The notes under the pieces: model-generated
Told to the model about the DNA's origin: nothing
Database searches by the model: none
Seen by the model: the letters and a program-made list of their open reading frames with translations, nothing else
DNA from: a virus
DNA length: 64,000 nucleotides
Reading direction: 5' to 3' (one strand)
IMG/VR virus record: IMGVR_UViG_3300025030_000097
Coordinates: 1-64,000 of that record
Shown: one piece after another, positions 14,689 through 22,900 of the stretch
Layout: each line of letters begins with the position of its first letter
How positions within the stretch are numbered: the stretch's first letter is position 1
Made by a program: the position numbers and the translations under genes

Positions 14689-15420
14689 ATGCCAGTTGGA
14701 GAATTTGATTACGCAAAAGCCTTAATACCCGTCTACGATAGCTTGTATAACCGAGCCGTAGCACTCATGGACAGGTTCAACCCCTGCAATGTCTGCGATG
14801 GAGTTTGTGAGAGGCACCGGAGGCAAGAGGGTAAGAACTTCTGCTGTGACGGCTGTTTGTACTTGGGCAAAGAAGGCTGCAGCGTAAAGGCTCTGCAATG
14901 TAAACTCTGGATTTGCCGCTATGACCTTGTAGCACCTGTCAACAAAAGAGCCTTCGATTCAATTATGTGGGGTCTTATGATAGAGGCTGCTGGGTTTAAT
15001 CTCTTGTACGCCAGAGGAAGTATGGAAGACGCTGTAGCACAGGCTTGTCGGTACTACATAGAGCACAAAGATGAAAGGGATAAACTCATGAAGGCTGCTG
15101 TAGATTTTCAACCCAAGCCTATCTTCTTTACCCCTCCCGTTTCTTCTTCGAGGGCTATGCAGGCAGCTTTTCCGGTTGCTTACGGTAGGCATGTTAGAGG
15201 TATGGATAGTATTTATACGGGTGCTTACAAGGCAGCTAAGCCTATTATTCCTAAAGAAGAACCTGTAGCTAAAAAAGAGGAACCAGCTAGACACAACTCT
15301 TTTGCTTCCACCTACAAGAGCCTTTATGGGGAAGGTTTATTTGAAGCCTTCGAGCCGTCTCCAAAGTTCTTTAAAGAAGAAGAGCCTGTAGTCGAAGTAG
15401 CTACTGGGGATAAGGTATGA
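14689..15420 (+). CDS. Cys-cluster protein
   Basis: A 243-residue protein after TAGGAGG. Residues about 32-75 hold a dense cluster (CNVCDGVC, CCDGCLYLG, GCSVKALQCKLWIC) resembling Cys-rich metal or Fe-S binding folds such as the YkgJ group, though spacing is not an exact match. The C-terminal half is low-complexity with Lys/Glu/Pro repeats (KEEPVAKKEEP). Function is unknown. It overlaps the next small Cys protein by 4 bases. Confidence 0.6.
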   Translation: MPVGEFDYAKALIPVYDSLYNRAVALMDRFNPCNVCDGVCERHRRQEGKNFCCDGCLYLGKEGCSVKALQCKLWICRYDLVAPVNKRAFDSIMWGLMIEAAGFNLLYARGSMEDAVAQACRYYIEHKDERDKLMKAAVDFQPKPIFFTPPVSSSRAMQAAFPVAYGRHVRGMDSIYTGAYKAAKPIIPKEEPVAKKEEPARHNSFASTYKSLYGEGLFEAFEPSPKFFKEEEPVVEVATGDKV

Positions 15421-15680
15421 AACTAATACCTCCAGAAACTACTTTCGACATGGTTACGTTCGACCTAGAAAATCCTGTCATAGATCCTTTCGTAGAAAGG
15501 TTGAATGAACGAGAAAGGCTTGAAAGCGGGCACTGCTGGGTTTGTTGTAATGAGTTTGATAAAGGGTCTGGAAAAATACTCAGAGAATCAGACCCTAATT
15601 GTTACGAAATAGCTAACCGTCTAGATGTTTGTCCAGCTTGTAGTGGAGTTATTAATCCAGACGCCTTTAATTTCTACTGA
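15417..15680 (+). CDS. Small zinc-ribbon-like protein
   Basis: An 87-residue protein coupled by ATGA to the Cys-cluster gene. It carries CWVCC and CPAC, consistent with a zinc ribbon at residues about 40-77. It may partner the preceding protein. No known family is recognised. Confidence 0.6.
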   Translation: MKLIPPETTFDMVTFDLENPVIDPFVERLNERERLESGHCWVCCNEFDKGSGKILRESDPNCYEIANRLDVCPACSGVINPDAFNFY

Positions 15681-15692
15681 GGTGAAGAAATT

Positions 15693-15702
15693 GGTAATTA
15701 CC
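15693..15702. promoter_or_regulatory. GGTAATTACC dyad, copy 8
   Basis: Perfect palindrome 16 bases before an EQSH-family ATG. It shares the extended context TACCTATTTAGGAGG with copy 13 at 50572. Confidence 0.8.
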
Positions 15703-15718
15703 TATTTAGGAGGAAACA

Positions 15719-16063
15719 ATGCCGGATAATAAAGAAAGGAGGTGGTATGGTGAAAGGAAATGGATAAAGTATCGTGCTAGACTGACTGAGGATAGGAAGT
15801 CTGTGGCTGTTAATATTTTGGAACAGAGTCATAGGCATATGGAGTTTGGAAATACTTGCTTAGGGCACGAATTTACACATGAAGGGTACAGGTTAGGTAG
15901 TTATTCTTTCCCAGAGCAGATAAGAAATGACGCTACTTACTTGCAAGGAAATTTGAAAGATAGAGACGACACAACCCTCTACATGACCTTAGAAACGTAC
16001 CAGAAGTTCAAAGCTACAGTTCTAGCTTATAACAAGTATTTTAAAGGCGACTCAGAAGATTAA
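15719..16063 (+). CDS. EQSH-family paralog with N-terminal extension
   Basis: A 114-residue member: WIKYRARLTEDR, ILEQSHRHMEFGN, LQGN, FKATVLAYNKYF. About 12 residues precede the usual first strand. AGGAGG lies 7 bases upstream of the ATG, directly after a dyad. Function is unknown. Confidence 0.75.
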   Translation: MPDNKERRWYGERKWIKYRARLTEDRKSVAVNILEQSHRHMEFGNTCLGHEFTHEGYRLGSYSFPEQIRNDATYLQGNLKDRDDTTLYMTLETYQKFKATVLAYNKYFKGDSED

Positions 16064-16128
16064 CCTCTGAGTCTAACTTCCACCACTAGCCCTAAAAAGC
16101 TATACAAACATCCATAAGGAGAATAAAA

Positions 16129-16521
16129 ATGAAACACATTAAACTCGAAGTAGCAGCTAACCCGGAATTCAGCCAGACACTCATTCGCGTAGTTAGTCAG
16201 ACCAACGTAGGCAAAAAGTTCGGTAACATGAAAGGCGACCTGCGTAAGTTCAAAGCATCCAACGGCCTTACAATCGCCAGCAACCTGTTCCCTGCAAAAG
16301 ATGAGGACTTCAGGAACACTCAGACGATTTGGCTTCGGGGTCTTGGTTCGGAAGTTCAGAATGCTACTTGCCTTGCTCTCCCCAATGACGTAGCAGTTAA
16401 GCTTTGCGAGGCTGTCGAGGAGTATAATGAGTACTATACCCAGGCTAATATCAACGCCAGAGTTCGTGCCAAGCGTGAAGCCGAAGCCCTACGCAGTGGT
16501 CGTGTTGAGTACGTTGGGTAA
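16129..16521 (+). CDS. EQSH-family paralog with Arg/Ala-rich tail (A)
   Basis: A 130-residue member with MKHIKLEVAANPEF, VVSQTNVGKKFGN (diverged motif), FKASNGLTIAS, IWLRGLG and EEYNEYY. A helical basic extension follows (NINARVRAKREAEALRSG) ending EYVG. Codons are GC-rich compared with neighbours (CGT, CTC, AAC), suggesting high expression. It forms a close pair with the 16634 gene, with which it shares the tail type. Confidence 0.75.
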   Translation: MKHIKLEVAANPEFSQTLIRVVSQTNVGKKFGNMKGDLRKFKASNGLTIASNLFPAKDEDFRNTQTIWLRGLGSEVQNATCLALPNDVAVKLCEAVEEYNEYYTQANINARVRAKREAEALRSGRVEYVG

Positions 16522-16530
16522 GTAGTTTTA

Positions 16531-16561
16531 GAAGCTGAATGTTCGAGTATTGTGCAGCTTC
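16531..16561 (+). terminator. Weak terminator-like hairpin
   Basis: GAAGCTG (16531-16537) pairs with CAGCTTC (16555-16561) around a 17-base loop, followed by ATTTTCAC. It lies between two highly expressed-looking paralogs. The stem is short, so confidence is low. Confidence 0.35.
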
Positions 16562-16633
16562 ATTTTCACTATTTCCGTTAACCCTCTCAACTTCTAAAAG
16601 AGGTTGATACAAACATCCATGGAGGATATAAAA

Positions 16634-17095
16634 ATGAAACACATCAACGCTAAAGTAATGATTCTGCCGGAATTTAACAAAGGTCTGCTTAAAATCACCG
16701 GCCAGACCCACATCAGCACTGCCTTCGGTAACTCTGATGACGGCAAAACCTTCACAGCTACTAACGGCATTACTCTCGGAAGTAACCGTCGTGTCGCTAG
16801 GGATGCTGACGAGGTAAACACCATCTGGCTGCGTGGTACTGATACTTCTAAAAATGACAACTCGCTTGCCATTCCGGTGAAACGTCTCGGTAAAGTTGTC
16901 GATGCTATTAAGGAGTATAATGAGTACTATTCGCAGAGTCGTATTAACGAAAGGGTACGTCTTAAGCGTGCAGCAGAAGCCGAAGCAGCGCGTCAAGCAC
17001 TTATCGAAGCAGTTCGTCAGGCTGAACTCGCAAGGCAAGCTGAACTGGCTCGTCGTGCTGTTACCTTCTCTTCCTGCACGTTCATCGTAGGTTAA
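16634..17095 (+). CDS. EQSH-family paralog with Arg/Ala-rich tail (B)
   Basis: A 153-residue member. The start at 16634 follows GGAGGAT; upstream in-frame codons to 16604 are not needed and the family begins MKHI. The core has ITGQTHISTAFGN, FTATNGITLGS, IWLRGTD and KEYNEYY. The tail is a long helical Arg/Ala/Gln/Glu segment of about 45 residues (RQAELARQAELARR) ending SSCTFIVG. Codon use is GC-rich, like the 16129 gene. The tail may mediate oligomerisation or nucleic-acid contact; this is inferred from composition only. Confidence 0.75.
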   Translation: MKHINAKVMILPEFNKGLLKITGQTHISTAFGNSDDGKTFTATNGITLGSNRRVARDADEVNTIWLRGTDTSKNDNSLAIPVKRLGKVVDAIKEYNEYYSQSRINERVRLKRAAEAEAARQALIEAVRQAELARQAELARRAVTFSSCTFIVG

Positions 17096-17102
17096 TTAAA
17101 AA

Positions 17103-17438
17103 GTGCCTCCGCGAGAGCATAGGCACATAAAGTACAGAGCTGAATTGTTGAGTTGTAGGAGTCGGGTTAAAGTCACGGTCCTTGAACAAACCCACAGGGA
17201 CCGTGACTTTGCTTTACCGGAGGATGGTATAGACAGATACTCAGATGGTGTGAGTTTTGTACACGAGAATTTTATACTTGGAAGCTGGTCTTATCCAGAG
17301 TTTTTAAGTGGTAGTGACTGGGTGGCTGTGAGAGGTGGTTACAAAGGAGAAGACCACAAACCCATAACATTCCCAACTCTACAATCTTACAACGATTTTA
17401 AAGCTGCTGTGCTTGCCTACAATGAGAGGTATAAGTAA
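17103..17438 (+). CDS. EQSH-family paralog with internal inverted repeat
   Basis: A 111-residue member starting with GTG, 7 bases after the previous stop, without a clear Shine-Dalgarno sequence and so probably coupled. Motifs are HRHIKYRAELL, VLEQTHRDRDFAL, FVHENFILGSW, AVRGGY and AVLAYNERYK. A perfect 13-bp inverted repeat (17169-17210) spans the codons of the EQTH motif. Confidence 0.72.
   Translation: MPPREHRHIKYRAELLSCRSRVKVTVLEQTHRDRDFALPEDGIDRYSDGVSFVHENFILGSWSYPEFLSGSDWVAVRGGYKGEDHKPITFPTLQSYNDFKAAVLAYNERYK
17169..17210 (+). repeat. 13-bp perfect inverted repeat inside a coding sequence
   Basis: Arms 17169-17181 (AAAGTCACGGTCC) and 17198-17210 (GGACCGTGACTTT) with a 16-base loop, inside an EQSH-family gene. 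In mRNA it would form a stable stem across the EQTH codons. The other paralogs I compared by eye do not show it. Confidence 0.65.
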
Positions 17439-17494
17439 CTAAAATTAACAATCTGGCTCCAAACTGAGTCATACAAACTAAAGGAGGATTCTTT

Positions 17495-17683
17495 ATGAAA
17501 CGACAGAATTTTGATGCGCGAGTAACTGTAAAGAGAGAAGCCGCCGTAGAGAGGGCCGCTGAAAGGTCTAATAGGACTCCGCAGGAGCAGCTTGACATTC
17601 TCGACAGTAGGCTTGGAAAAGGAGTTGGTGCGGTAAAAGAGAGGGCTAAACTGCTATCAATCATCAATAAGCAGGAGGGTTAA
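17495..17683 (+). CDS. Small phage-type hypothetical protein
   Basis: A 62-residue Arg/Glu-rich helical protein after AAGGAGG. It contains RTPQEQLDILDSRLGKGVGAVKERAKL, a pattern I associate with small phage hypothetical proteins but cannot assign to a function. It precedes the 17685 gene by one base. Confidence 0.6.
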   Translation: MKRQNFDARVTVKREAAVERAAERSNRTPQEQLDILDSRLGKGVGAVKERAKLLSIINKQEG

Positions 17684-17684
17684 T

Positions 17685-18077
17685 ATGAGAGAAATCCAAG
17701 AAGGGGATATTGTTAAGAGCAGTTATCATAGCATCTATGTAGGAATTGTTGGAAGGATTTTTGAGGAGGATGGAGAAAGGATCGCAAAAATAATATACAA
17801 ATATGGCAGCGTTCTTGTAGGGGACGAATACAATCTCGAAGACCTTACTCTATATGAAAATCTACCAACCTTTGAGGCTGAAATAACAGGACTCGGTTGC
17901 GGTAGACACTTAATTAGAACTAACGCAAACAATGAAGAGGAGGCTGTCTGCTGGTTTAGCAAATTTCTCAAAGGGGATGTAACAGACGTGCTTGGCAGGC
18001 ACATATTAGAAATTGTTAAAAAATCGAGCAAGTCAGACGCTTCCTCACTCATCGTAACTTATATCAAAGCAGTTTAA
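17685..18077 (+). CDS. Small SH3-like protein, paralog of the 21082 gene
   Basis: A 130-residue protein: MREIQEGDIVKSSYHSIYVGIVG, then ITGLGCGRHLIRTNANNEEEA. The gene at 21082 has the same plan (MREIKRGDFVLDTYYNRLGIV; VSLGRGSVTAIINQPTEAA), so the two are diverged duplicates. The N-terminal half looks like an SH3/KOW-type barrel. Function is unknown. Confidence 0.6.
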   Translation: MREIQEGDIVKSSYHSIYVGIVGRIFEEDGERIAKIIYKYGSVLVGDEYNLEDLTLYENLPTFEAEITGLGCGRHLIRTNANNEEEAVCWFSKFLKGDVTDVLGRHILEIVKKSSKSDASSLIVTYIKAV

Positions 18078-18091
18078 CCACTAACAAAATA

Positions 18092-18101
18092 GGTAATTAC
18101 C
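18092..18101. promoter_or_regulatory. GGTAATTACC dyad, copy 9
   Basis: Perfect palindrome in AATAGGTAATTACCTAAAT, 21 bases before the large zinc-finger protein gene. Confidence 0.8.
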
Positions 18102-18122
18102 TAAATCAACGGAGGGAACAAA

Positions 18123-19700
18123 ATGAAAGATTTGTTGAAAACTACTGGCACGGTTTTGAGAAAACATGGTCTTCCTGATGCAATGCTTGAGAAACTGCAC
18201 GATCAGATGCGTGATGCGAAGAGTGGCCTTGACTCCACTCTCGGTCTTACAGAAGCCACTCTGTTCCGTAAGTCTATTCCGCTTGCTCATAACGAGGCGG
18301 ATGTTCGTAAGGATTATCCGCAGACCTATTCGGTGATTGCTCACGTTCTCCATCAGGCAATTCAGGCAGGTTCCCCGATTGACTTGGGTTCTGTTTCTCT
18401 GATTGAAAATACCGTGAAGGTTAAGAATCAGGAAAGCAAGCTGTCTAGGGTGCTCGCAAAACAACTTAAAGGGCAAGAGGAAGTGCTCAAGTATTGTATG
18501 CCTGAACTCGGTATCAGCAAACCTGAGCAGTTTCTTCCTAAACTTGGCGATATAGTAAAGTCTGGACGGCAACTTTGGGTTTCGACCAACATACTGGATT
18601 TTCTGTATGCTTCGGAACATGCCTCCTTTACTTCTTGCCATTCCCTTAGGGGTTGCCACTTCAACGGTAACTTGGCATACGCTAGGGACGGACTTACTCT
18701 AATAACCTTCGTTTCTGACGAAAAGGCAACCACAGCACAACATGAAATATACAAGCTGGGGAGGAGCTGGATGTTCGTCGTGGATAACACAATTATTCAG
18801 CCCAAGTCCTATGGCGCTTACTACGATTTTGAAAGGGATATGGCGAGGCTGTTTGTAGAAGAGAAGATCGCGGAGTCTCTTGGGGTTGAGAACAAGTGGA
18901 AAATCAAGCGCGGTGCGAGTATCAGCGAGGTGTATTTTGAAACCCCTCAAGATAAGTATTCCGGCAGTGGTGCGCTCTACCTCGACAACTACGATCTGGA
19001 CATCTCCTACATGGGTTCGTATAACTCACCCAGCGTAGAGTTTTCAGCGGCAATGTGCTTGGAGTGCGGGCAGACTACTGACTACGCTTCTAAGGGTGTT
19101 TGCAGTGACCATGACGGCAAGATCAAAGCCACCTGCCCGATCTGCGGAGAAAGGCATCTCACGCATAATATGTACAACGTTGGCGGGGAGCACGGCACTG
19201 TCTGCTCGACATGCTTTACCAGAGAGTTTGGTCAGTGCAGTCATTGTGGCAACTATCACCGCAAGAGTGATCTGGAAACTATCGACGGTAGATTCGTTTG
19301 TGCTCCCTGCAAGCAAAATCACTACACCACCTGCGATTGCTGTGGTACCTTTAGTAAGAAAGATAAGCTGGCTAATCTGAAGGGTGTAGGGAATGCTTGC
19401 CTTTCATGCCAAGATAAGTACATGCTCTGCTCAGTTTGTGGTGACTATCATCTTAAATCTGACGTTGAGTACTACAAATACGTTGGGAGGGTGTGCAAAG
19501 TATGCGTAGAATTCAGCACATTCACCTGTACTTCGTGCGGAGAGGTTCATCCTATCTCCGACAGAAAGGTAACTGAAAAAGAGTCCCTCTGCCCTGCTTG
19601 TGAGGCTCGTAGGGAAGGCAAAGAAGTTACACTTAAGTTTAAGCCTAAGTACGCTGATCTTCCTGAAGGTTGGGACGACTATGTAGAAGAAGTCGGCTAA
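18123..19700 (+). CDS. Large phage protein with C-terminal zinc-finger repeats
   Basis: A 525-residue protein after GGAGGG. The first 300 residues have a region SCHSLRGCHFNGNLAYARDG...TLITFVSD...GRSWMFVVDNTIIQPKSYG, a pattern seen in hypothetical proteins of tailed phages. From about residue 304 there are six or more Cys pairs (MCLECG, CPICGE, CSHCG, CDCCG, CSVCG, CTSCGE), each about 40 residues apart, indicating tandem zinc ribbons. Codon use is GC-rich, suggesting strong expression. A nucleic-acid or protein scaffold role is plausible but not shown. A dyad precedes the gene. Confidence 0.7.
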   Translation: MKDLLKTTGTVLRKHGLPDAMLEKLHDQMRDAKSGLDSTLGLTEATLFRKSIPLAHNEADVRKDYPQTYSVIAHVLHQAIQAGSPIDLGSVSLIENTVKVKNQESKLSRVLAKQLKGQEEVLKYCMPELGISKPEQFLPKLGDIVKSGRQLWVSTNILDFLYASEHASFTSCHSLRGCHFNGNLAYARDGLTLITFVSDEKATTAQHEIYKLGRSWMFVVDNTIIQPKSYGAYYDFERDMARLFVEEKIAESLGVENKWKIKRGASISEVYFETPQDKYSGSGALYLDNYDLDISYMGSYNSPSVEFSAAMCLECGQTTDYASKGVCSDHDGKIKATCPICGERHLTHNMYNVGGEHGTVCSTCFTREFGQCSHCGNYHRKSDLETIDGRFVCAPCKQNHYTTCDCCGTFSKKDKLANLKGVGNACLSCQDKYMLCSVCGDYHLKSDVEYYKYVGRVCKVCVEFSTFTCTSCGEVHPISDRKVTEKESLCPACEARREGKEVTLKFKPKYADLPEGWDDYVEEVG

Positions 19701-19711
19701 AGCTTCTTCAA

Positions 19712-19750
19712 GGCTGTCTAGTTTCGCTTTTGTTAGGAGGCTAGACAGCC
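19712..19750 (+). terminator. GC-rich hairpin after the zinc-finger gene
   Basis: GGCTGTCTAG (19712-19721) pairs with CTAGACAGCC (19741-19750), with a 19-base loop. No U-tract follows, so this may be a processing or protective stem rather than a terminator. Confidence 0.4.
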
Positions 19751-19790
19751 ACTGTAAGTAAACTTGGAAGAACCTAAAGGGGGACATATA

Positions 19791-21089
19791 ATGGGTTATA
19801 AATTAAACACAATTCAAGAAGTGCTGGAAATGCCTACTGACGAAATGATTCCAGCCTGCACAGATTTCTTGCTAGACTACTTTGAGGCGGATAAAAATTC
19901 TGATCCGAAGGTTTACGTTTTGGAGGATGATTTCGTATATGCCATTGGAGAAAGTCCTATCACTATCGTAGCGCACGTTGATACGGTCCGCGATAGGTAC
20001 ATGCAAAAAGTGCCCACAAAAAATACTGCCAACATAGTTCTTTGCGGTCCTAAGAAAGATGATTCGATGGTTCTTTGTCAAGACAGAAATGTTATCACAA
20101 ATCTTAACGGAGTTCTGGGGGCTGATGATAGGGCGGGAGTTTTCGGGTGCCTTGAGATAATCAGACGTTGCAGCGAGGCGGGCTTACCTTTGCCAAGTGT
20201 CATTCTTACTAACGGTGAAGAAAGTGGTGGGATCGGTGTCGGAGCATTTTGCAGGTCTAAAATCTTTGAAGAGCAGGACAAAGGAAGGACCAAACTGTTC
20301 GTAGAAATGGACCGCTGCAACGCTACAGAATGGGTTACTTACGGTGCTAAACTACCTGCGGAAGTAGTTGCTTACGTTGAGTCATTCGGCTTCCATAAAG
20401 GACATGGGTCATATTCTGATATAGCAGACTTGCAGGAGGAGTATTTGATTCCTGCCGTTAACGTAAGTATCGGATATTATTCACAGCACTCGGCTTGCGA
20501 AAAACTTCATGTGGATGAGATGTATCTAACCATTGAGAGAGTTTTTCAAATGGTTAAAGATCCGATTGACAAACTCTATAAAGTAGATGCTGACGTTAAG
20601 GGCTACGGATGGGACGAAGATTGGTACAACCATTATAACCCAAAAAACTATGTCAGTACCAACCACAACAAACCCAAAACAGAAACTCCTAAAACAAATA
20701 CTAACAAGACTACCAAGGGTGTTACTTCGTTCCCGCAAAACAAGCCGGGCAAAACTTCTGTCGATAATGCTCTGGATGCTATTACGAGGGGTGGATTCTG
20801 CATCAGTTGTGGGCATATCTGGAGTGATTGTGAGTGCGGCGAAATGCTTAAGGACGTTGCGGCATACATGTATAAAGAAGAGATAGAGTTCCTCTTAGAG
20901 AACTATCTGTTTCCAGAAGATTCTATGCACGTGCTTCTTACTGCATTTTTGGAAATGGAAAATGAAAAGATTGAAGCAATAGACGTTGATGTTGTGACTG
21001 ACGAAGGAACCAAGCTACTGATTCAAAATAACGCCGTCGAGCAGTTTGCTAAAGAATCTGAGAATAATGAGGGGGTAGGAAATGCGTGA
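19791..21089 (+). CDS. M42/M20-like zinc metallopeptidase or amidohydrolase
   Basis: A 432-residue protein; the ATG at 19791 follows GGGGG. Di-metal peptidase signatures are in order: AHVDTV (H62, D64), GADDRAGVFG (bridging Asp), NGEESGGIG (Glu pair) and FVEMDR, then a late His/Ser-rich segment (YYSQHSACEKLH). These match M20/M28/M42-type aminopeptidases. Residues about 285-350 are a Thr/Lys/Pro linker to a Cys-containing module (CISCGHIWSDCECGE) and an acidic tail, which the peptidases usually lack. The substrate is unknown. It is unusual cargo for a phage. Confidence 0.75.
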   Translation: MGYKLNTIQEVLEMPTDEMIPACTDFLLDYFEADKNSDPKVYVLEDDFVYAIGESPITIVAHVDTVRDRYMQKVPTKNTANIVLCGPKKDDSMVLCQDRNVITNLNGVLGADDRAGVFGCLEIIRRCSEAGLPLPSVILTNGEESGGIGVGAFCRSKIFEEQDKGRTKLFVEMDRCNATEWVTYGAKLPAEVVAYVESFGFHKGHGSYSDIADLQEEYLIPAVNVSIGYYSQHSACEKLHVDEMYLTIERVFQMVKDPIDKLYKVDADVKGYGWDEDWYNHYNPKNYVSTNHNKPKTETPKTNTNKTTKGVTSFPQNKPGKTSVDNALDAITRGGFCISCGHIWSDCECGEMLKDVAAYMYKEEIEFLLENYLFPEDSMHVLLTAFLEMENEKIEAIDVDVVTDEGTKLLIQNNAVEQFAKESENNEGVGNA

Positions 21090-21495
21090 AATTAAGAGAG
21101 GAGATTTTGTACTAGATACTTACTACAATAGGCTAGGAATTGTTGCTGATGCAGGCATACGCCGCCACAGAGTATACTTCCCTGAAACTGGTAAATACCA
21201 AAATGAGATAGCTACCTACCTGAAATCTTTAAAACGATCTTTCAAAGCTACCTTCGTATCACTTGGTAGAGGTTCGGTAACAGCCATTATAAACCAGCCC
21301 ACAGAAGCCGCTGCTAGGGCTAGAGCTGCTAAGTTGATTGAGAATCCTAGTCTAAGGGATAGCTGTGGGAACAGGCTTGAGGATTTGGGTTGGACATACC
21401 CTTCATGCGCTGAGGCTAAAGAACTTAGACCGATTCTAGTTCACTTAGAAGACTTAACCCCTATGCTTGAAGAAGGGCTGACTCATTTAACTTGA
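21082..21495 (+). CDS. Small SH3-like protein, paralog of the 17685 gene
   Basis: A 137-residue protein overlapping the peptidase gene by 8 bases. N-terminus MREIKRGDFVLDTYYNRLGIV; middle SLGRGSVTAIINQPTEAAARARAAKLIE. It is related to the 17685 protein by order of motifs. Function is unknown. Confidence 0.6.
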   Translation: MREIKRGDFVLDTYYNRLGIVADAGIRRHRVYFPETGKYQNEIATYLKSLKRSFKATFVSLGRGSVTAIINQPTEAAARARAAKLIENPSLRDSCGNRLEDLGWTYPSCAEAKELRPILVHLEDLTPMLEEGLTHLT

Positions 21496-21505
21496 GGAGG
21501 TACCT

Positions 21506-22060
21506 ATGGGGCACCACAAAGAGCTACCTGAATCTGTAAAGCAACATGCGGATAGGGTAGGTAGATTGGCCAGACTATCTGCTAGAGCTACTGGCAAGGA
21601 TGAACGAGCAGCTTATCTTGCGGGTATTTTTCATGATGACGGGAAAGCTACCTTGCCTCCTGAGTTATTTGACGGCAGGGAGATAACCTTAGAAGAATAC
21701 TCGCTAATCAAAGAACACGCTATAAGAGGATACCTTGACCTAAAAGAGAGGATGCCCTTCACCGGACTATGCTCTGGTTTACACCATGAAATGTCTGTGG
21801 TGGAGGGCTACGGAATTACTTTGGAGGATATCCCTAAAGAATTATCTTTCGCAGACCTTAAAAAGATTTTAGATATTGCCACTATAGTTTCTATTGCAGA
21901 TTTCATAGATGCTTACAACACTAGAACAACTTCAATAGGACTTGGTGGTGCTAAAAAATTGGGGCTGAAAGAACTTCTCTGTAAGAGGTATCCCTCAGAA
22001 ATACCTTTAGTGACTGTGATGTTGGAATTGAGTGAAGAATTGTACAAACAAACCACCTGA
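21506..22060 (+). CDS. HD-GYP-type phosphohydrolase
   Basis: A 184-residue protein close to a minimal HD-GYP domain. Visible residues: H14 (KQHADR), H43-D44 within FHDDGKATLPPELF (canonical HDIGK region), H71 (KEHAIRGY), H93-H94-E95 (LHHEM), a GYG at 101-103 in place of GYP, and IADFIDAYNTR near residue 135. HD-GYP enzymes hydrolyse cyclic dinucleotides such as c-di-GMP and 3'3'-cGAMP. There is no sensory domain. The ATG follows AGGAGGT. It may alter host signalling or blunt cyclic-nucleotide defence; the substrate is not predictable from sequence. Confidence 0.8.
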   Translation: MGHHKELPESVKQHADRVGRLARLSARATGKDERAAYLAGIFHDDGKATLPPELFDGREITLEEYSLIKEHAIRGYLDLKERMPFTGLCSGLHHEMSVVEGYGITLEDIPKELSFADLKKILDIATIVSIADFIDAYNTRTTSIGLGGAKKLGLKELLCKRYPSEIPLVTVMLELSEELYKQTT

Positions 22061-22081
22061 GAAACCAAAAGGAGAAATAAT

Positions 22082-22900
22082 ATGGATGAGAATAGCAAGC
22101 AGGGAGGTGAGGTGATTGAGAGTGTGGATCTAGGTAATACCAATTTAGAGCCTAAGCACAGGGAGAATTCATCTAAAGAATTATTTCAAAGAGACCCAGC
22201 AAGGTATTGGTACATTGAAGGAATGAGAGACGAGATAGAATTACTGTACGAAGAGGCAGCTACTAAATACACTGCGGCGTACACTCAGGCAATTAGGGAA
22301 GGTAGGTCTTCTGCGTTACCTTATAAATGGGAAGCTATGCGGTGTATAGAATTTGCAGCAATTTACAAAGGTTTGATGGATGAGTGGGCCGCTACTAAAA
22401 ATATTGGCCGGATGATTGACGAGAATCAGCACATGGTTCACTGGTACGATGAGAAATCAGTAGTGCCAAAAGAATTACTTGACGTGTACAAGAAAAAGGT
22501 TCCTGCGGGATTTCTATATAACGTAGTAATATATAACAAAGAAAATAAACAATGCCGGTTTATTCAATCGCTAGATTATCATAAGGACTCTGATCCGCTA
22601 ATGGACAGGGAGTATGTTGCGTATCCTGGAGGTTTTGTTCAGGCAAATGTGTATATCAAAGACCCTGAAGTTATCTTTCACAAGTGGATGTTAACCTCAA
22701 ATAAACTTAACGACACCTACGACTTTAGGAATGCAGTTAAGAGAAGCATTAGACTGAGGTACTTGCAAATGCCTGAAGCACTTAGACAAGAAATGCACAA
22801 GAGCAGCGTGTATAAAAAGTATGTGGCCCCTGCTATTGGGAATCGTAGTGTGGGTAGTTTGTTCGACGACTTTGTTGCATACAAGGCAGGGTTAGTATGA
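22082..22900 (+). CDS. Hypothetical protein, 272 residues
   Basis: The ATG follows AAGGAG. The protein has an acidic Asn/Glu-rich first 40 residues, then helical (EGMRDEIELLYEEAATKYTAAYTQAI) and mixed regions with several Tyr/Trp. There is no motif I can tie to a family. It overlaps the next EQSH paralog by 4 bases (ATGA). Confidence 0.6.
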   Translation: MDENSKQGGEVIESVDLGNTNLEPKHRENSSKELFQRDPARYWYIEGMRDEIELLYEEAATKYTAAYTQAIREGRSSALPYKWEAMRCIEFAAIYKGLMDEWAATKNIGRMIDENQHMVHWYDEKSVVPKELLDVYKKKVPAGFLYNVVIYNKENKQCRFIQSLDYHKDSDPLMDREYVAYPGGFVQANVYIKDPEVIFHKWMLTSNKLNDTYDFRNAVKRSIRLRYLQMPEALRQEMHKSSVYKKYVAPAIGNRSVGSLFDDFVAYKAGLV

